64,000 bases of DNA from Flavobacterium ginsenosidimutans (GTDB taxonomy: Bacteria > Bacteroidota > Bacteroidia > Flavobacteriales > Flavobacteriaceae), in the NCBI RefSeq assembly GCF_003254625.1, contig NZ_QJRJ01000068.1:1-64000 (forward strand). Direction: 5' to 3'. The notes under the pieces were generated by a model that ran no database searches, was not told the origin of the DNA, and was given only the letters and a program-made list of their open reading frames with translations. Made by a program: the position numbers and the translations under genes. Positions 16,745 to 27,400 of this stretch are shown here, piece by piece (the stretch's first letter is position 1; every line of letters starts with the position of its first letter).

Positions 16745-19057
16745 ATGAAAAAAATAATTATAACTGCTGGTTTCGCTTTTTTTCTGAGCGCGACAATGCA
16801 GGCACAACAAGCCAATTTTACAATTGTTAAAAATAATAAAGGTGCAGATTTGGGATATTCTCCTGAATCTGGCATCAAAATTTTGACTGTAAATGGTAAA
16901 AAGTTTAAAGATTTAAACAAAAACGGAAAGCTTGATAAATATGAAGATTGGCGACTTTCGGCAGATGAACGAGCGAAAGACTTGGCTTCAAAAATGTCTG
17001 TTGAACAAATTGCTGGTTTAATGCTTTACAGCCGTCATCAAGCTTTGCCAGCAGGAGTTTCAGGATATAATGCTGGAACTTACAACGGAAAAGTATTTCC
17101 AGAAAGTAATGCTAAAGCATATAATTTAACAGACCAGCAGAAAGCATTTTTAAAAGAAGATAATCTGCGTCATGTTTTAATTACAAGTGTTCAATCACCA
17201 GAAGTTGCCGCTTTATGGAACAATGAAATGCAAGCTTTTGTAGAAGGAATTGGATTGGGAATTCCAAGTAACACGAGTACAGATCCACGTCATACAGCAA
17301 ATGTAACGTCTGAGTTTAACGCAGGAGCAGGAGGAACAATCTCGATGTGGCCTGATGGTTTAGGAATGGCCTCGACTTTTGACCCAAAAATTGTTGAGCA
17401 ATTCGGGCAGATTGCCGCAAAAGAATATCGAGCGTTAGGAATTGCAACGGCTTTATCTCCGCAAATCGATTTAGGTTCTGAGCCAAGATGGTATAGAATT
17501 TCGATGACTTTTGGCGAAAGCCCAGCTTTAACCAGAGATATGGGAAGAGCTTATATTGATGGTTTTCAAACTTCATACGGAAAAGACGAAATCAAAGATG
17601 GCTGGGGTTACAAAAGTGTCAATGCAATGGTGAAACACTGGCCAAGTGGTGGTGCTGAAGAAGGCGGACGCGACGGTCACTGGGCTTACGGAAAATTTGC
17701 GGTTTACCCTGGAAATAATTTACAGCAGCACATTGATCCGTTTATTAATGGTGCTTTCAAATTAAAAGGAAAAACGAGTAAAGCTTCGGCGGTAATGCCT
17801 TATTACACGATCACTTTTGATCAAGATAAAAAATACAACGAAAATGTAGCCAACGGTTACAGCAAATATATTATTACCGATTTATTAAGAGACAAATACG
17901 GTTACGATGGAGTTGTATGTACAGATTGGCTGGTAACTGCAGAGGAAGGAAAAACACCAAATGTTTTTGCTGGAAAACCTTGGGGAGTTGAGAATCTTTC
18001 TATCGATCAAAGACATTACAAAGCAATTATTGCTGGTGTAGATCAATTTGGCGGAAATAATGACAAGAAACCAGTTTTGGCAGCTTACGAAATGGGAGTT
18101 AAAGAATTTGGAGAATCTTTTATGAGAGCCAGATTTGAAAGATCAGCAGTTCGTTTATTGAAAAACATTTTCAGAGTCGGACTTTTTGAAAATCCATATT
18201 TGAATGTGGAAGAAACGAAAGCTGTAGTTGGGAATCCAGAGTTTATGAAAGCGGGTTATGATGCACAATTGAAGTCGGTTGTGTTGTTGAAAAACAAAGC
18301 GGCAGTTCTTCCTGTAAAAGAAAAGAAAACCGTTTTTATTCCGAAGATTTATACAGCTTCAACCAAAGATTGGTGGGGCATTGCAAGTCAGCCAAAATTA
18401 GAATATCCAGTTAATTTAGAATTGGTTAAGAAATATTACAATGTTACCGAAGATCCTTCAAAAGCAGATTTTGCAATTGTTTTTGTGACAAGTCCACAAA
18501 GTTTAGAAGGCGGTTACGATTTAAAAGATCGAACAAACGGAAGCAACGGTTATGTGCCAATTTCACTTCAGTACGGAACTTACACAGCAACTGAAGCGAG
18601 AACAAAAAGTATTGCAGCAGGAGATCAGGTTATTGATCCAACAATCAAAGACAGAACATACAAAAATAAAACAGTTACCGCTGCCAATACAATGGATTTG
18701 AGAACGATTCTCGATACCAAAGATATGATGAACGGGAAACCAGTTATTGTCTCAGTTACGGCAAATAAACCAATGATTTTTAATGAGTTTGAAAAAGAAG
18801 TAGACGGAATTGTTTTGAATTTCGGAGTTTCTTCTCAAGCTGTTTTGGATATCATTTCAGGAAAAACAGAACCTTCAGGATTGCTTCCAGTGCAGATGCC
18901 TGCGAATATGGAAACGGTTGAAAAACAATTTGAAGATGTTCCGTATGATATGATTCCGCATAAAGATACAGAAGGAAATATTTATGATTTTGCTTTTGGA
19001 TTGAATTGGAAAGGGGTTATTAAAGATGCCAGAACAGAAACATATAAAAAGAAGTAA
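16745..19057 (+). CDS. Glycoside hydrolase family 3 beta-glycosidase (first copy)
   Basis: A 770-residue exported GH3 enzyme that would release terminal beta-linked sugar from oligosaccharides in the periplasm. A signal peptide covers about 1-20. A calcium-binding-like segment DLNKNGKLDKYEDWR precedes the catalytic TIM barrel (about 75-400), which includes KHWPSGGAEEGGRDGH and the nucleophile motif VVCTDW with Asp394. The second alpha/beta GH3 domain (about 500-755) contains VVLLKNKAAVLPV and GIVLNFGVSSQAVLDIISG. The fibronectin-like third domain of many GH3 enzymes is lacking. It follows the receptor gene by 11 bases. The specificity (glucose, xylose or another sugar) cannot be set from sequence alone. 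Confidence 0.93.
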   Translation: MKKIIITAGFAFFLSATMQAQQANFTIVKNNKGADLGYSPESGIKILTVNGKKFKDLNKNGKLDKYEDWRLSADERAKDLASKMSVEQIAGLMLYSRHQALPAGVSGYNAGTYNGKVFPESNAKAYNLTDQQKAFLKEDNLRHVLITSVQSPEVAALWNNEMQAFVEGIGLGIPSNTSTDPRHTANVTSEFNAGAGGTISMWPDGLGMASTFDPKIVEQFGQIAAKEYRALGIATALSPQIDLGSEPRWYRISMTFGESPALTRDMGRAYIDGFQTSYGKDEIKDGWGYKSVNAMVKHWPSGGAEEGGRDGHWAYGKFAVYPGNNLQQHIDPFINGAFKLKGKTSKASAVMPYYTITFDQDKKYNENVANGYSKYIITDLLRDKYGYDGVVCTDWLVTAEEGKTPNVFAGKPWGVENLSIDQRHYKAIIAGVDQFGGNNDKKPVLAAYEMGVKEFGESFMRARFERSAVRLLKNIFRVGLFENPYLNVEETKAVVGNPEFMKAGYDAQLKSVVLLKNKAAVLPVKEKKTVFIPKIYTASTKDWWGIASQPKLEYPVNLELVKKYYNVTEDPSKADFAIVFVTSPQSLEGGYDLKDRTNGSNGYVPISLQYGTYTATEARTKSIAAGDQVIDPTIKDRTYKNKTVTAANTMDLRTILDTKDMMNGKPVIVSVTANKPMIFNEFEKEVDGIVLNFGVSSQAVLDIISGKTEPSGLLPVQMPANMETVEKQFEDVPYDMIPHKDTEGNIYDFAFGLNWKGVIKDARTETYKKK

Positions 19058-19073
19058 TTCTTTATAAGATTTT

Positions 19074-19106
19074 AAACCTGACAGTTTTTTAAAACCTGTT
19101 AGGTTT
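19074..19106. repeat. Imperfect inverted repeat, AAACCTGACAG type
   Basis: AAACCTGACAG at 19074-19084 and CTGTTAGGTTT at 19096-19106 form an 11-bp hairpin with one mismatch or G-T pair. It sits 17 bases after the first GH3 gene. Dispersed palindromes of this form resemble common intergenic repeats of Flavobacterium genomes, though I cannot count copies here. Confidence 0.6.
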
Positions 19107-19125
19107 CGACAAAGTAAACACAATC

Positions 19126-19214
19126 TTGTCATCCTGAGGAACGAAGGATCACACTAGAAACTCGGTAATCTTTGTCGAATATTGGATGTGATCCTTCGTT
19201 CCTCAGGATGACAA
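19126..19214. repeat. Perfect 28-bp inverted repeat with 33-base spacer
   Basis: The arm at 19126-19153 begins TTGTCATCCTGAGGAACGAA. The arm at 19187-19214 is its exact reverse complement, ending TTCCTCAGGATGACAA. A 33-base spacer lies between. The element sits in the 196-base gap between the first GH3 and the nucleoside-hydrolase-like gene. It is too short to encode a transposase and looks like a non-autonomous dispersed palindrome; transcribed, it would form a very stable hairpin inside the operon. Confidence 0.85.
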
Positions 19215-19253
19215 AACAGGAAAGATTAAAAAAACAGAAAAACCATAAGTAAT

Positions 19254-20285
19254 ATGAAAATTAAATATCCAATATTATTAGTGTTTTGTTTGCTTTTAAG
19301 CATTTGTTCACAAGCACAGTCAACTGCTAAAAACTCTCTTTCGAAAGATTTGGTAAAGCCCAGAATGCGTGTTATTGTCGACAATGATTTTAGTGGAGAT
19401 CCAGATGGATTATTTCAATTGGTGCATCAGATTTTATCGCCATCGGCAGAAATTAAAGGCATTATTGGATCGCATTTAAAACTGGGAGATGGTTTTGATT
19501 CTTCTTCAGAAACTGCTACAAATGCGGTTAAAAAAGTGAAAGAACTTCTGGAAGTCATGAAACTTCAAAATTCTTTTCCAGTTTATGAAGGTTCCAATTT
19601 ACAGTTGAAAGATTCTAAAACGCCAAATATTTCTGAAGGAGCAAAAGCCATTGTAAAAGAAGCAATGCGTACCGATGTCAAAACTCCGCTTTATGTAGTG
19701 TGCGGTGCGGGTCTGACAGAAATTGCAAGTGCTTATTTAATGGAACCTAAAATTGCCGATCGTTTGATTTTGGTTTGGATTGGCGGTCCAGAATATACTG
19801 ATTTGGCTTCTCCGCCACCAGGATATACTTCATTAGAATATAATCTTGGAATTGATATAAAAGCTGGACAAGTTGTTTTTAATGATTCAAAAATTCCAAT
19901 CTGGCAAGTGCCGAGAAATGCTTACAGACAAACGCTTTTATCGTATTCTGAATTGCTTTTGAAAGTGAAATCAACTGGAATAACAGGAGAATATCTATCA
20001 GAAAAAATAGAAAGTTTAATGAAGAGAGTACAGCAATTCGATCTTCATATTGGTGAAACTTACATTATGGGAGACAGTCCGCTGGTTTTGCTGACTGCCT
20101 TACAATCTTCTTTTGAGTCAGATCCGAGTTCGAGTTTTTATGTTCTGAAACCATCGCCTTTAATTAATGCGCAAGGTCTTTACGAAACCAATCCTAACGG
20201 AAGAAATATTCGAGTTTACAATCAATTGGATACTCGATTGATGTTTGAAGACTTTTTTGCAAAGCTTCAATTATCAAAAATCTAA
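19254..20285 (+). CDS. Nucleoside-hydrolase-like exported protein
   Basis: A 343-residue protein with a signal peptide (about 1-22). The mature part begins with RMRVIVDNDFSGDPDGLFQL, which carries the aspartate cluster (DxDxxxDxD) used by nucleoside hydrolases to hold calcium and ribose. Further matches are VCGAGLTEIASAYL and LILVWIGGPEY, which resemble the family's GPLTNLA and GG elements. Such enzymes split the N-glycosidic bond of ribonucleosides, but exported members of this family in Bacteroidota lie in sugar loci and may act on other glycosides. It is flanked by two GH3 genes and is 20 bases ahead of the second. The family call is good; the substrate is open. Confidence 0.8.
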   Translation: MKIKYPILLVFCLLLSICSQAQSTAKNSLSKDLVKPRMRVIVDNDFSGDPDGLFQLVHQILSPSAEIKGIIGSHLKLGDGFDSSSETATNAVKKVKELLEVMKLQNSFPVYEGSNLQLKDSKTPNISEGAKAIVKEAMRTDVKTPLYVVCGAGLTEIASAYLMEPKIADRLILVWIGGPEYTDLASPPPGYTSLEYNLGIDIKAGQVVFNDSKIPIWQVPRNAYRQTLLSYSELLLKVKSTGITGEYLSEKIESLMKRVQQFDLHIGETYIMGDSPLVLLTALQSSFESDPSSSFYVLKPSPLINAQGLYETNPNGRNIRVYNQLDTRLMFEDFFAKLQLSKI

Positions 20286-20304
20286 CTTTTAAAAACTATA
20301 TATT

Positions 20305-22752
20305 ATGAAACATAAAGTTACAAAAACAGTGAGAGTAACGCTTTTAACGGCGCTTGTACTTTCGAGCTTGTCTTTTAACAAGTTACCTGATAACGAAAAA
20401 GATCCTGTAATTACGATCAACGGATTTAGTTTTGTTGATTCGAATAAAAACGGAAAATTAGATTCGTGGGAAGATACACGTCTTTCTGTAAATCAGAGAA
20501 TTGATGCTATCATCAAAGAAATGACCAATGCAGAAAAAGTAGAATTGTTAATTGGAACAGGAATGCCAGGAATTGAAGTACTGACAGGTCCAGTCGGAGA
20601 TTCGAAACAAGGTTTGGTACCAGGAGCAGCGGGAGGAACAGCAGCTTTTGAAAGATTCGGAATTCCTGCAACAGTTGTAGCCGATGGTCCTGCGGGATTA
20701 AGAATCGCGCCAACAAGAGAAAACGATTCTAAAACCTATTATGCAACAGCATTTCCTGTTGGAACGGCTTTGGCTTCGACTTGGAATAAAGCGCTTTTGG
20801 AAGAAGTGGGAAAAGCAATAGGAAATGAAGTTAAAGAATATGGTGTTGATGTTTTATTAGCGCCAGCATTAAACATTCAAAGAAATCCATTAAACGGAAG
20901 AAATTTCGAATATTATTCTGAAGATCCTTTAGTTTCTGGAAAAACTGCTGCAGCAATCGTAAACGGAATCCAGTCGCAAGGTGTTGGAACTTCGATCAAA
21001 CACTTTGCTGTAAATAACGAAGAAACCAATCGTTTGACTGTAAATGCTCATGTTTCTGAAAGAGCAATTAGAGAATTATATTTGAAAGGTTTTGAAATTA
21101 CCGTTAAAGAATCTGATCCTTGGACGATTATGTCTTCTTACAATAAATTGAACGGGATTTATACTTCAGCAAATAAAGATTTATTGACAGAAGTTTTAAG
21201 AAATGAATGGGGTTATAAAGGAATTGTAATGACAGATTGGTTTGGTGGTTTCCCAGGTTTTGAATCGATCCAAAAAGGTTCAAATTCTGATGTTGTACAA
21301 CAAATGATTGCGGGAAATGATCTTTTGATGCCTGGAATTCCAGTTCAGAAAAAAGCGATGTTAGAAGCTTTAAATTCGGGAAAATTATCTCAGGAAGTTG
21401 CGAATACAAATGTGAGAAGAATTTTAGAATATATTTTCCGCACGCCGACTTTCGCAAAATACAAATATAGCGACAAACCAAACTTAGCTCAAAATGCTGC
21501 AGTAACTAGAAAAGCGGCGGCTGAAGGAATGGTTTTGCTTAAAAATGAAAAAAACGCATTGCCTTTCGCTGATAAGCAAAAAGAAGTTTCTTTATTTGGT
21601 GTGACTTCATACGCTTGGATTACAGGCGGAACAGGATCTGGAAGTGTAAATAACAAACACACAGTTTCTCTTTTAGAAGGTTTGAATGCTGCGGGGTATA
21701 AACTAGATAAAGAATTGGTTGATTTGTACACGCCTCACGCTGAGAGAGAAGTTGTTTTTGAAAAAGAAAGAAGAAAAGCAAGAGGTATTTTGGCTTTGCC
21801 AGAAAGACTTCCAGAATTAAAAATGGATGATGCATTCATTGCTAAAAAAGCAGAAAGTTCTGAAATTGCTTTTGTAACTTTAGGAAGAAATTCTGGAGAA
21901 GGCGGAGACAGAGTAGTAGACAACGATTTTAACATGGCAAATGAAGAAATCGAAATGCTGGATAAAATTTCAAAAGCTTTTCATGCAAAAGGTAAAAAAG
22001 TAGTCGTAATTTTAAATATTGGAGGTGTAATTGAAACAGCTTCTTGGAAAGATAAAGTAGATGCCATTTTATTAGCTTGGCAGCCAGGTCAGGAGGGAGG
22101 ACATTCTGTTGCGGATGTAGTTTCAGGAAAAATCAATCCATCTGGAAAATTGACTATGACTTTCCCAACGAAATATGCTGATACGCCTTCAGCTAAAAAC
22201 TTTCCAGGATTTCCAATTGATAATCCGACAGAAGTAACTTATGAAGAAGGAGTTTATGTTGGATACCGTTATTTCAATACTTTCAACATTAAACCATCTT
22301 ACGAATTCGGTTTTGGAAGTTCTTACACCACATTTGAATATTCGGGTATAAAATTAAGCTCTCCAACTTTCAAAGATAAATTGACGGTTTTTGTAACAGT
22401 TAAAAATATAGGGAAAGTGGCTGGAAAAGAAGTAGTTCAATTATATCTTTCGGCACCTTCAAAATCAATAGATAAACCGAAAGAAGAATTAAAAGCTTTC
22501 GCTAAAACAAAAGAGTTGAAACCAGGTGAGAGCCAGACATTGACGTTGACTTTAGCTCCGAAAGATTTGGCTTCTTTCTTAGAAAATAAAAGTGCATGGG
22601 TTGCCGAAGCAGGGGATTATAAAGTACTTGTTGGGGCTTCTTCTTTAAATATTAAACAAACTGCTTCCTTTTCAGTTTCAAAGGAAATTACAGTTGAAAA
22701 AGTGAAGAAATCTTTTGAATTAGATTCAAAGTTTACTGAACTTAAACCTTAA
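20305..22752 (+). CDS. Glycoside hydrolase family 3 beta-glucosidase-like enzyme (second copy)
   Basis: An 815-residue three-domain GH3 enzyme. A signal sequence (about 1-25) is followed by a segment DSNKNGKLDSWEDTRLS like that of the first copy. The barrel domain (about 60-400) has ADGPAGLRI, KHFAVNNEETNR and the nucleophile motif IVMTDW with Asp311. The second domain (about 405-640) contains MVLLKNEKNALPF and TLGRNSGEGGDR. The fibronectin type III-like domain (about 660-790) contains KNIGKVAGKEVVQLYLS. This is the common beta-glucosidase/xylosidase layout and differs clearly from the first GH3, so the two are unlikely to be a recent duplication. It is the last hydrolase before the sugar permease. 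Confidence 0.95.
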   Translation: MKHKVTKTVRVTLLTALVLSSLSFNKLPDNEKDPVITINGFSFVDSNKNGKLDSWEDTRLSVNQRIDAIIKEMTNAEKVELLIGTGMPGIEVLTGPVGDSKQGLVPGAAGGTAAFERFGIPATVVADGPAGLRIAPTRENDSKTYYATAFPVGTALASTWNKALLEEVGKAIGNEVKEYGVDVLLAPALNIQRNPLNGRNFEYYSEDPLVSGKTAAAIVNGIQSQGVGTSIKHFAVNNEETNRLTVNAHVSERAIRELYLKGFEITVKESDPWTIMSSYNKLNGIYTSANKDLLTEVLRNEWGYKGIVMTDWFGGFPGFESIQKGSNSDVVQQMIAGNDLLMPGIPVQKKAMLEALNSGKLSQEVANTNVRRILEYIFRTPTFAKYKYSDKPNLAQNAAVTRKAAAEGMVLLKNEKNALPFADKQKEVSLFGVTSYAWITGGTGSGSVNNKHTVSLLEGLNAAGYKLDKELVDLYTPHAEREVVFEKERRKARGILALPERLPELKMDDAFIAKKAESSEIAFVTLGRNSGEGGDRVVDNDFNMANEEIEMLDKISKAFHAKGKKVVVILNIGGVIETASWKDKVDAILLAWQPGQEGGHSVADVVSGKINPSGKLTMTFPTKYADTPSAKNFPGFPIDNPTEVTYEEGVYVGYRYFNTFNIKPSYEFGFGSSYTTFEYSGIKLSSPTFKDKLTVFVTVKNIGKVAGKEVVQLYLSAPSKSIDKPKEELKAFAKTKELKPGESQTLTLTLAPKDLASFLENKSAWVAEAGDYKVLVGASSLNIKQTASFSVSKEITVEKVKKSFELDSKFTELKP

Positions 22753-22771
22753 AATTTAGTTAGTTATTCCT

Positions 22772-22805
22772 GAAAACCGTCTTGATTTTTTTCGAGGCGG
22801 TTTTC
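22772..22805 (+). terminator. Hairpin between second GH3 gene and permease
   Basis: GAAAACCGTCT pairs with AGGCGGTTTTC (one G-T pair) around a T-rich loop. No strong T tract follows, so it may attenuate reading into the permease gene rather than stop it fully. Confidence 0.55.
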
Positions 22806-22828
22806 TCGATTTATATATTTTGTTAGTT

Positions 22829-24247
22829 ATGAATACCAAAAACACCTCTAATCAAGCGGTTCCAAATTATACTTTACCGCTTATTACAATAACATTACTA
22901 TTTTTCATGTGGGGATTTATTACCTGTATGAACGATATTTTGATTCCTTATTTAAAGAAATTATTTGATCTTACTTTTGTAGAATCAATGCTGGTTCAAT
23001 TCTGTTTTTTCGGCGCTTATTTTCTGGGATCGTTGACTTATTTTATATTTTCTTACTATAAAGGTGATCCAATTAATAAAGTGGGATATAAAAAAGGAAT
23101 TCTTTCTGGAATTCTTCTTTCTGCTTTAGGCTGTATTTTATTTTATCCAGCGGCTACTTTTTCGGCATATGGTTTATTTCTGGGTGCTTTATTCGTTCTC
23201 GGATTAGGATTTACTATTTTACAGATTACTGCAAATGCTTATGTTTCTTTGCTTGGATCAGAAGAAAGCGCTTCAGGACGATTAAATATGACACAGGCTT
23301 TTAATGCTTTTGGAACTACTATTGCTCCCGTACTTGGCGGTTTTCTGATATTTGGCTCAGGAAATGATCATAATATTACAGCTGAGGCGACACGTATTCC
23401 ATATCTGGTTTTCGCAGGAATTTTAATTTTGGTAGCAGTTTTAATTTATAATGTTAAATTACCATCTTTTCAAACCGAAGAAACAGAACATGGAGGATTA
23501 GGAGCTTTGAAATTTCTGCATCTGAGATTAGGAATTTTAGGAATCTTCTGTTACGTTGGAGGAGAAGTTGCAGTAGGAAGTTTTATTATCAGTTTTCTAG
23601 AATTGGATAACATTGGAGGTTTAACTGAAGCTGTGAGTAAAAATTATCTTGCGATGTATTGGGGCGGCGCCATGATTGGACGTTTTTTAGGAGCTATTTC
23701 ATTAAATCAGAGTATAAATGCTTCTAAAAAAGCCTTATATATGATAATTACTGCTGGATCGGTTTTCGCACTGATTTATTCTATTGTAAATCTTACTTTT
23801 GGTCAGATGAGTTTTTTTATTGTCTTTTTGGTTTTGAACTTTTTTGCTTTTATGATTGGAAAATCAGCACCAGCAAGAACGTTGGCAATATTTGCTTCTA
23901 TAAATATTGTTTTGTTGCTTTTAAGCATTTTCACTTCTGGGAAGATTGCGATGTACAGTATATTAGGAATCGGTATTTTCAATTCGATTATGTTTTCTAA
24001 TATCTATACTTTGAGTATTGCAGGACTGGGAAAATACACAAGTCAAGGTTCGTCTCTTTTAGTTATGGCAATTTTAGGAGGAGCTTTGATACCTTTAATT
24101 CAAGGTGTACTTGCTGATTCTGCTTTTGGAGTGCAGAAATCATTTATTGTTCCTGTATTCTGCTATTTATATATTCTTTGTTTCGGAGTGTATTGTGCAA
24201 AAAATATGAAGTTTGTTGTACATACCAAAAATGTTTCTGGGCACTAA
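22829..24247 (+). CDS. FucP-type MFS sugar permease
   Basis: A 472-residue inner-membrane transporter of the FucP/GluP branch of the major facilitator superfamily, a sugar-proton symporter. About twelve hydrophobic segments are visible. The family's opening block appears as PLITITLLFFMWGFITCMND and is followed by ILIPYLKKLFDLTFVESMLVQ. I chose the ATG at 22829 over an upstream TTG at 22820, because the nine extra bases add only three codons and overlap no signal. It closes the receptor-GH3-nucleoside-hydrolase-GH3 set and would import the released monosaccharide. The sugar is not determined; arabinose would fit an AraR-like regulator. Confidence 0.92.
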   Translation: MNTKNTSNQAVPNYTLPLITITLLFFMWGFITCMNDILIPYLKKLFDLTFVESMLVQFCFFGAYFLGSLTYFIFSYYKGDPINKVGYKKGILSGILLSALGCILFYPAATFSAYGLFLGALFVLGLGFTILQITANAYVSLLGSEESASGRLNMTQAFNAFGTTIAPVLGGFLIFGSGNDHNITAEATRIPYLVFAGILILVAVLIYNVKLPSFQTEETEHGGLGALKFLHLRLGILGIFCYVGGEVAVGSFIISFLELDNIGGLTEAVSKNYLAMYWGGAMIGRFLGAISLNQSINASKKALYMIITAGSVFALIYSIVNLTFGQMSFFIVFLVLNFFAFMIGKSAPARTLAIFASINIVLLLLSIFTSGKIAMYSILGIGIFNSIMFSNIYTLSIAGLGKYTSQGSSLLVMAILGGALIPLIQGVLADSAFGVQKSFIVPVFCYLYILCFGVYCAKNMKFVVHTKNVSGH

Positions 24248-24315
24248 TTTTTTTGATTCTCATTCTTCAATTAAGAAATCTCAATTAGTAAACTTTTTAT
24301 CTTATTTGAAAAACT

Positions 24316-24357
24316 TATATCCACTTTGCGCCTTGAACTTCAGGTGCAAGTGGATAT
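24316..24357. terminator. Hairpin between convergent permease and regulator genes
   Basis: TATATCCACTTTGCGCCT and AGGTGCAAGTGGATATA form a long stem with one bulge and one G-T pair. It lies between two converging genes (ends at 24247 and 24474) and could serve both strands, though T tracts are weak. Confidence 0.55.
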
Positions 24358-24473
24358 ACTTTTAAAAAATGGAAAGATCCTTTATTTATAAGTTTGTCAA
24401 ATGCCGTTTTAAAATGATCTTCTGGAAATACATTCTTATACAATATTTACTAAGAAGCTTTTTAAAAAATTAG

Positions 24474-27400
24474 TTACACACTATTTCTTTTCTGAATAAT
24501 ACTCAATTCCTTATTAAAAGAATTTCTATATTTTTTTATATACTCTGAAGGTTTCATTCCAAACAGTTTTACGAACTGCTGACGGAAATAACGCTGATCC
24601 TCTATGCCAACCTGAGGACCAACTTGTGCAATGTTGATGTTTTCAGTAAGCATAATTACTGCAGCCCTACGGATTCTGATAGATCTAATAAATACATTTA
24701 CAGTTTGTCCTGAAATTGCTTTAATCTTTTTGTAAAGGCTTGAATGGCTCATTCCCATTGCAGCAGAAAAACTCTTTAGGTTAAATTCGCTGTTTTCAAG
24801 ATTGGCTTCGACAATTTCGATACACTTATCAAGAAATTCTTTGTATTCAAGAGGTACTTTATTCACATTTTCACGAAGTGTAATACTATCCAAGAAATAC
24901 TTGCGCAATTGCCCTCTGTTTCTAAGAACAGAATCAACTCGCGCCAGAAGTATATCACTATCAAAAGGTTTGGTAACATAATCATCGGCGCCCTCTATAA
25001 TACTTTGTAAGTGAATGTTATTACTAGTTGTAGCCGTGAGAAGTATTACCGTTATATGACTCAAATCATCATTTTGTTTGATTTTTTTGCATAAATCTAA
25101 ACCATTCATGCCTTCCATAGAAATGTCACTAAGAATAACATCAGGCATATGTTTTTCTACAAGCTTTAATCCATCGAGACCATTGAAAGCGGAATAAACG
25201 ATATAGTTTTTAGAAAAAAGCTGCACAAGGTAATGATTCATTTCAGGATTGTCTTCAACAATCAGCAATACTTTTTTCGAGCTAATTAGTTCTTCCTGTA
25301 GAGTTTCTGGATGTGATGGCTGGATACTTTTTTCATTTGTAGTTTGATTTGCTACAGGCATTCCTTCAAGAAGTTCACCCACAATTGGAGACATTTGCTG
25401 ATGATTTTCGTTTATGCTCATTTCTGCAAAATGACTATTTCCTTTTAAAAGTGTTACAATAAACGAAGTTCCCTCTCCAACTTTACTTTTACAAATTAAT
25501 TCACCATGATGTTTATTCGTAAAATATTTAGCAATATAAAGACCTATTCCAAATCCGTTACTGGTTTTAGTTTGAATTTGCTTGAATTTTTCAAAAATCG
25601 TATCAATATCATTTTCATCAATACCGCTTCCAGTATCAGATATAATTATTGAAACATCAGTAATATTCTCAATTATCTCAATAGTTATTGATCCTCCATT
25701 TGGAGTAAATTTAAAAGCATTTGAGATTAAATTGAAAAGAGTAATTTCTATTTTTTCATAATCGCCATATATTTCTGTCGGCGCTTTTTCTTCAATAAAC
25801 TGATATTTCAGACTTTTAGCTACTGCCATTTGTGTAAAACTTTCGTAGATTTCTCTGCAAAGAACATTTAAATTGATCTTTGAAATTTTGAGTTCATCAA
25901 GGTCAGTTTCTGCTTTTCTAAACAATAGTAATTGATCTGTAAGACTCAATAATCGTTTAGCATTTTTGTAGGCGAGATTTAGATCAAGATCATCTTCGGA
26001 ATGTTTTTTTCTTTCAATTACACTTTTTAGAGGATTTATAATTAAGGATAGCGGAGTACGCAATTCATGAGCCATATAAGTAAACATAGAAAACTGCTTC
26101 TCGGCATGTTCCTTGTCTTTTGTATGTTCCATTCGGGCAAGTTTTATTTCATAGCGGAGCCTTTCTTTGTTTTTATGATAACCTACGTATGCATAAATAG
26201 CACTAATCGCGCCCATTAAATAAAAGATATAGGCCCACCATGTTCTGTACCACGGCGGAAGAATTTTTACAGTTGCCAGCGCCACTTCATTATTCCAATT
26301 TCCGAAAATATCGGTTGTCTTAACTTTAAAAACATAAGTTCCTTCGGTCAGTCTAGAATAATTTGCTCTATTATTTTTTGAAGTATAATTCCAGTTTTTG
26401 TCCCAACCATCAAGAAAGTATGCAGTGTTGATTTTTTCAGAATTGACATAATCAAGATACACAAAATCAAAACTTAAAGCCGATTTTTCGTAAGGAAGTT
26501 CAGCACTGCTGATCATTTCTAGCTTTTTTTCTGTTATGTAAGGGCTGTCTAACTTTAAAGATTGATTGTTCACAAGCAAATCATTCAATAAAAATTTGCC
26601 TGTATTTTTTTTATCTTTAATACTGTCAGGATGAAAAACATTGAATCCGTTTATACCTCCAAAAATAAATTCTCCTGTAGACAGTTTCGTACCTGCATTC
26701 CAGCTAAACTGATTGCTTTGGACACCATCGGTGACGCCAAAATTTCTAAATCTATTATTTCTGGGACTAAATCTTGAGATTCCATGATAAGTACTCATCC
26801 ATAAATTTCCTTCTTTGTCTTCTAATAAACGAAGTATTGTATTGCTAGGAAGTCCGTTTTGAGTGGTGTATTTTTTATAAGTTCCTGTTTTTCTATCAAA
26901 TAAAAGAAGACCGCCTTCGACTGTACCAATCCAAAGATTCTTATTTTGATCTTCAGTGATGCATCTAACAGTATATTCAGAATGATATTTTTTTATCTTT
27001 TTTGTTTTTGGTTCTATCTCAAAAAAAGAATTGAATGTTCCTCCCCAGATTTTTCCGTCTTTGGTCTCATATAGGCAGGTAACATCTCGTAAAGTATTAC
27101 TGTAGCAGGTAAATTTATTTTGTTTTCTATCAAATTGATATAGAGCGCCAGAGTTTGTTATGGCAAGCCACAGCGTATTTTTTGAATCTAAAAAAAGAAG
27201 CCATGATTCCTGTTCCGCTTTTTTAGTAAATTGATTGTAAATTGAAAAATTTTGAATTGCCTTTGATTTTGGATCGATGCGGCACACTCCGCCTTTCCAC
27301 ATAGCGACCCAAATGGCATTATCAGAATCTCTGACAATACTTGTAACAAAATCACTTTGAATTTTTCTGCCAGCAGCCGATGTTGTTGAGTAAACATCAT

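Noticed and set aside
19126..19214. The 28-bp inverted repeat as the ends of an insertion sequence
   Set aside because: Only 33 bases lie between the arms, so there is no room for a transposase; at most it is a non-autonomous element.
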